Below, piece by piece: positions 4,777-6,253 of a stretch of 6,253 bases of DNA. The notes under the pieces are model-generated. The model was given only the letters and a program-made list of their open reading frames with translations, was not told the origin of the DNA and did no database searches. Each line of letters opens with the position of its first letter. Position 1 is the first letter of the stretch. Source of the DNA: Spirochaeta sp. (GTDB taxonomy: Bacteria; Spirochaetota; Spirochaetia; Spirochaetales_E; Spirochaetaceae_B); assembly GCA_030590585.1 (NCBI GenBank), contig JAUUYD010000149.1:1-6253 (forward strand). The letters are read 5' to 3'. Position numbers and translations under genes: made by a program.

Positions 4777-5367
4777 TCAGGCTCGAAGCGCCGGCTGACC
4801 GAAAGCGTCCAGAGCCTCGTTGATTTCGAAGATATCATAGACACCCTCCTGGATGAAGTATTCAATAATCAGATCAGACTTGTTGCTGTGAGAAAGGGTA
4901 AAGCCGGCCTTGCCCATGAGATCAAGGGTTTCATCGAGACTAAGATTTAAGGCCAGAGCGAGGGAAAGCGCTGTGGTCTTCCCGGGACCGTAGTCATCAT
5001 TACTTCGAATCTTGGAAAAGAGCTTCCGATCTATATGGGCTTTCTTATAGGTGTCCACTTCATCGACGTCCTTTTCCCGAATGAGCCGAAAGAGCATTTG
5101 GGAGAAGCTCTCCTCCGGTTGGGAAACAATGTCCTGCAAGCTCCGGTCAGACCGGCCCTTCTTCGTTTTGTTTAAGACTGTTTCCGTCGTTTGAGGGCTT
5201 ACCTTCAGCGACTCTGCAGTACTTTTATCCTGGTCGTATCCTATAGCCGCTGAAATAAAATCGGAAGATCCGTAATTTGCCTGTTCGACACGAAACACTA
5301 ATTCCTTTTCAAGATTCTTCTTGAGGTATAGTTCTATCGAGCGGTAAAGTTTTTTGCTTATCAACAT
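4777..5367 (-). CDS. HTH-like regulatory protein paired with the VWA protein, function unknown
   Basis: I start this gene at the ATG 5365-5367, 6 bases after GGGGA (5374-5378), giving 196 residues. The frame is open much further upstream, but that part is antisense to the Nif3-like gene and is not protein-like. The C-terminal part (about 86-193) is strongly patterned: 'ESFSQMLFRLIREKDVDE', 'DTYKKAHIDRKLFSKIRSN', 'KTTALSLALALNLSLDETLDLM', 'SDLIIEYFIQEGVYDIFEIN'. The helix spacing is like an XRE/Cro-type HTH, and I recall similar segments beside VWA proteins of this type, sometimes attached to other domains. The N-terminal part (1-80) is charged and not recognised. It is likely a regulator or partner of the VWA protein encoded next. 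DNA binding is inferred, not shown. Confidence 0.75.
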   Translation of the reverse strand: MLISKKLYRSIELYLKKNLEKELVFRVEQANYGSSDFISAAIGYDQDKSTAESLKVSPQTTETVLNKTKKGRSDRSLQDIVSQPEESFSQMLFRLIREKDVDEVDTYKKAHIDRKLFSKIRSNDDYGPGKTTALSLALALNLSLDETLDLMGKAGFTLSHSNKSDLIIEYFIQEGVYDIFEINEALDAFGQPALRA

Positions 5368-5393
5368 GGATCGTCCCCTTGTCCAGGCCAGTA

Positions 5394-5406
5394 TGGAAAG
5401 CGACAT
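5394..5406. repeat. 13-base word upstream of the HTH-like gene, copy 2
   Basis: Identical to 4762-4774. This copy lies 27 bases before the start codon of the HTH-like gene, in the gap after the Nif3-like gene. If it is an operator, the HTH-like protein would control itself and the VWA gene. No convincing -35/-10 pair was found in either gap. Confidence 0.35.
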
Positions 5407-5467
5407 GATCATAGAATGACCTTTCCCCTGAAAATAATACGAAAGGAATGTTGTAAAACCCGCCGGT

Positions 5468-6253
5468 CTACAAGAAGGATATTGCCCCGCTGGGAACATA
5501 ATGTACCGGCAGATCCGTGAATTTCTTTGACAGCATCTCTGCCTGACGCTTAATGGCCGGGATTTCACTTGCACTATGCAGACTCTCAATAACCGGTAAT
5601 CCCATCTCAAGGCACGCGATGACGATGAACTCACTCATTTCACCGAGAATTACAGCTTCCGCTCCCAACTCCTTTGCAGCTTGAGGCATATGCCATTGGT
5701 TCTCGCCAAAGCCGCCTATCAGGAACGCAAATTTCCGGATACGTTTTTTGCTGTCACCAAAAATCCGGCATGAATGATAATCGATTCCATCCTCTACATA
5801 ATGACTTAAGTCTTCCACTGAAATTTCCCGGGGTAATTGCTGTATGGAGAAAAATTTCTGCTTTGCAACTGTTTGCAGTTTCTCTATCCCCAGGGCCGTT
5901 ACAGCCTGATCAGCTACCCCGTCCTTCTCAAGAGCATCCCAATTGGAATGACTTCTATATACAGCGATGTTATACTGATCCAGCAGTTTTTTACGCGCGG
6001 AATTGGAGTATATATCCTGTTCTCCAGGCCCTTTGTACCAGTCGCTGATCTGCATCGGCAGCCAGATGCTTTCGTGGCAAATTATCATGTTGATATTATG
6101 ATCAATGCATCTCTGCAGGCTCTGTTTGTGGATATTCCACAGGCAGGCCAAACCCGCTACCTGAGTTTCGGGATCGCCATAAACAAAACCCAATTCATCA
6201 CCGGATATCCCGAGCTTCAGTGGAGCGATTTCCTCAAATCCCTTTGCAATATC
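5468..6253 (-). CDS. Nif3-like dinuclear metal-centre protein, start beyond window
   Basis: The frame is open to the window edge and gives 261 residues; the opening 'IAPLKLGISGDELGFVYGD' matches the Nif3 N-terminus ('aP..la..wDn.Gl..G'), so only a few residues are missing. A TTG at 6191-6193 is internal to this conserved part and is not the start. Expected metal ligands appear in order: H60 in 'IICHESIW' (normally HHP), D106 in 'SHSNWDAL' (normally TNLD), and H226 and E230 in 'SLHSASEIP'. The second histidine of the HHP motif is replaced by glutamate (E61). Nif3/YbgI/YqfO proteins form hexameric rings with two metals per subunit; their reaction is still poorly defined, though annotated as GTP cyclohydrolase I type 2 homologues. 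It lies 100 bases upstream of the HTH-like gene in the same direction. Confidence 0.85.
   Translation of the reverse strand, partial: DIAKGFEEIAPLKLGISGDELGFVYGDPETQVAGLACLWNIHKQSLQRCIDHNINMIICHESIWLPMQISDWYKGPGEQDIYSNSARKKLLDQYNIAVYRSHSNWDALEKDGVADQAVTALGIEKLQTVAKQKFFSIQQLPREISVEDLSHYVEDGIDYHSCRIFGDSKKRIRKFAFLIGGFGENQWHMPQAAKELGAEAVILGEMSEFIVIACLEMGLPVIESLHSASEIPAIKRQAEMLSKKFTDLPVHYVPSGAISFL

Noticed and set aside
4777..5634. Full 285-residue reading frame for the HTH-like gene
   Set aside because: Its first 89 residues largely overlap the Nif3-like gene in another frame, are arginine- and cysteine-rich and not protein-like. The ATG at 5365-5367 has a good Shine-Dalgarno.
5674..6048. Plus-strand frame opposite the Nif3-like gene
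   Set aside because: It is a shadow of the Nif3-like gene without a domain pattern.

Overview
The window looks like a bacterial chromosome of moderate G+C. Its content is compatible with a free-living or host-associated spirochaete, but no phylogenetic marker gene is present, so that is inference from gene content only. It falls into three parts.

(1) Bases 1-1110, plus strand: the C-terminal part of a fold-type-I PLP aminotransferase overlaps by 8 bases a membrane CDP-alcohol phosphatidyltransferase. A transaminase translationally coupled to a head-group transferase suggests synthesis of an amino head group (2-aminoethylphosphonate is my leading idea) and its transfer from a CDP-activated form to lipid. 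The upstream enzymes that would prove this lie outside the window.

(2) Bases 1190-4050: a patchwork of toxin-antitoxin modules and their remains. In order: an intact vapBC pair (minus strand, with a strong promoter, a palindromic operator-like element and a TTG start); an intact AbrB-type antitoxin/Doc pair (plus strand, with a promoter and two palindromes at an apparently near-leaderless start); a small secreted NTF2/SnoaL-like protein (minus); an internally deleted second copy of part of vapC; and a frameshifted second PIN-toxin gene preceded by the tail of its antitoxin. The intact modules probably repress themselves through antitoxin binding at the palindromes. The decayed copies show repeated duplication and deletion here.

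(3) Bases 4051-6253, minus strand: a Nif3-like dinuclear-metal protein (start cut by the window edge), a 196-residue protein with an HTH-like C-terminal domain, and a 214-residue soluble VWA protein with a complete MIDAS motif. They lie in one direction with gaps of about 100 and 81 bases. The HTH protein and the VWA protein look like a functional pair whose role I cannot name. A 13-base word occurs upstream of both.

No rRNA, tRNA, CRISPR array, transposase or integrase was recognised. The most rewarding items are the possible phosphonolipid operon, the toxin-antitoxin graveyard with a traceable vapC duplication, the unusual start regions of both intact antitoxins, and the uncharacterised HTH/VWA pair.
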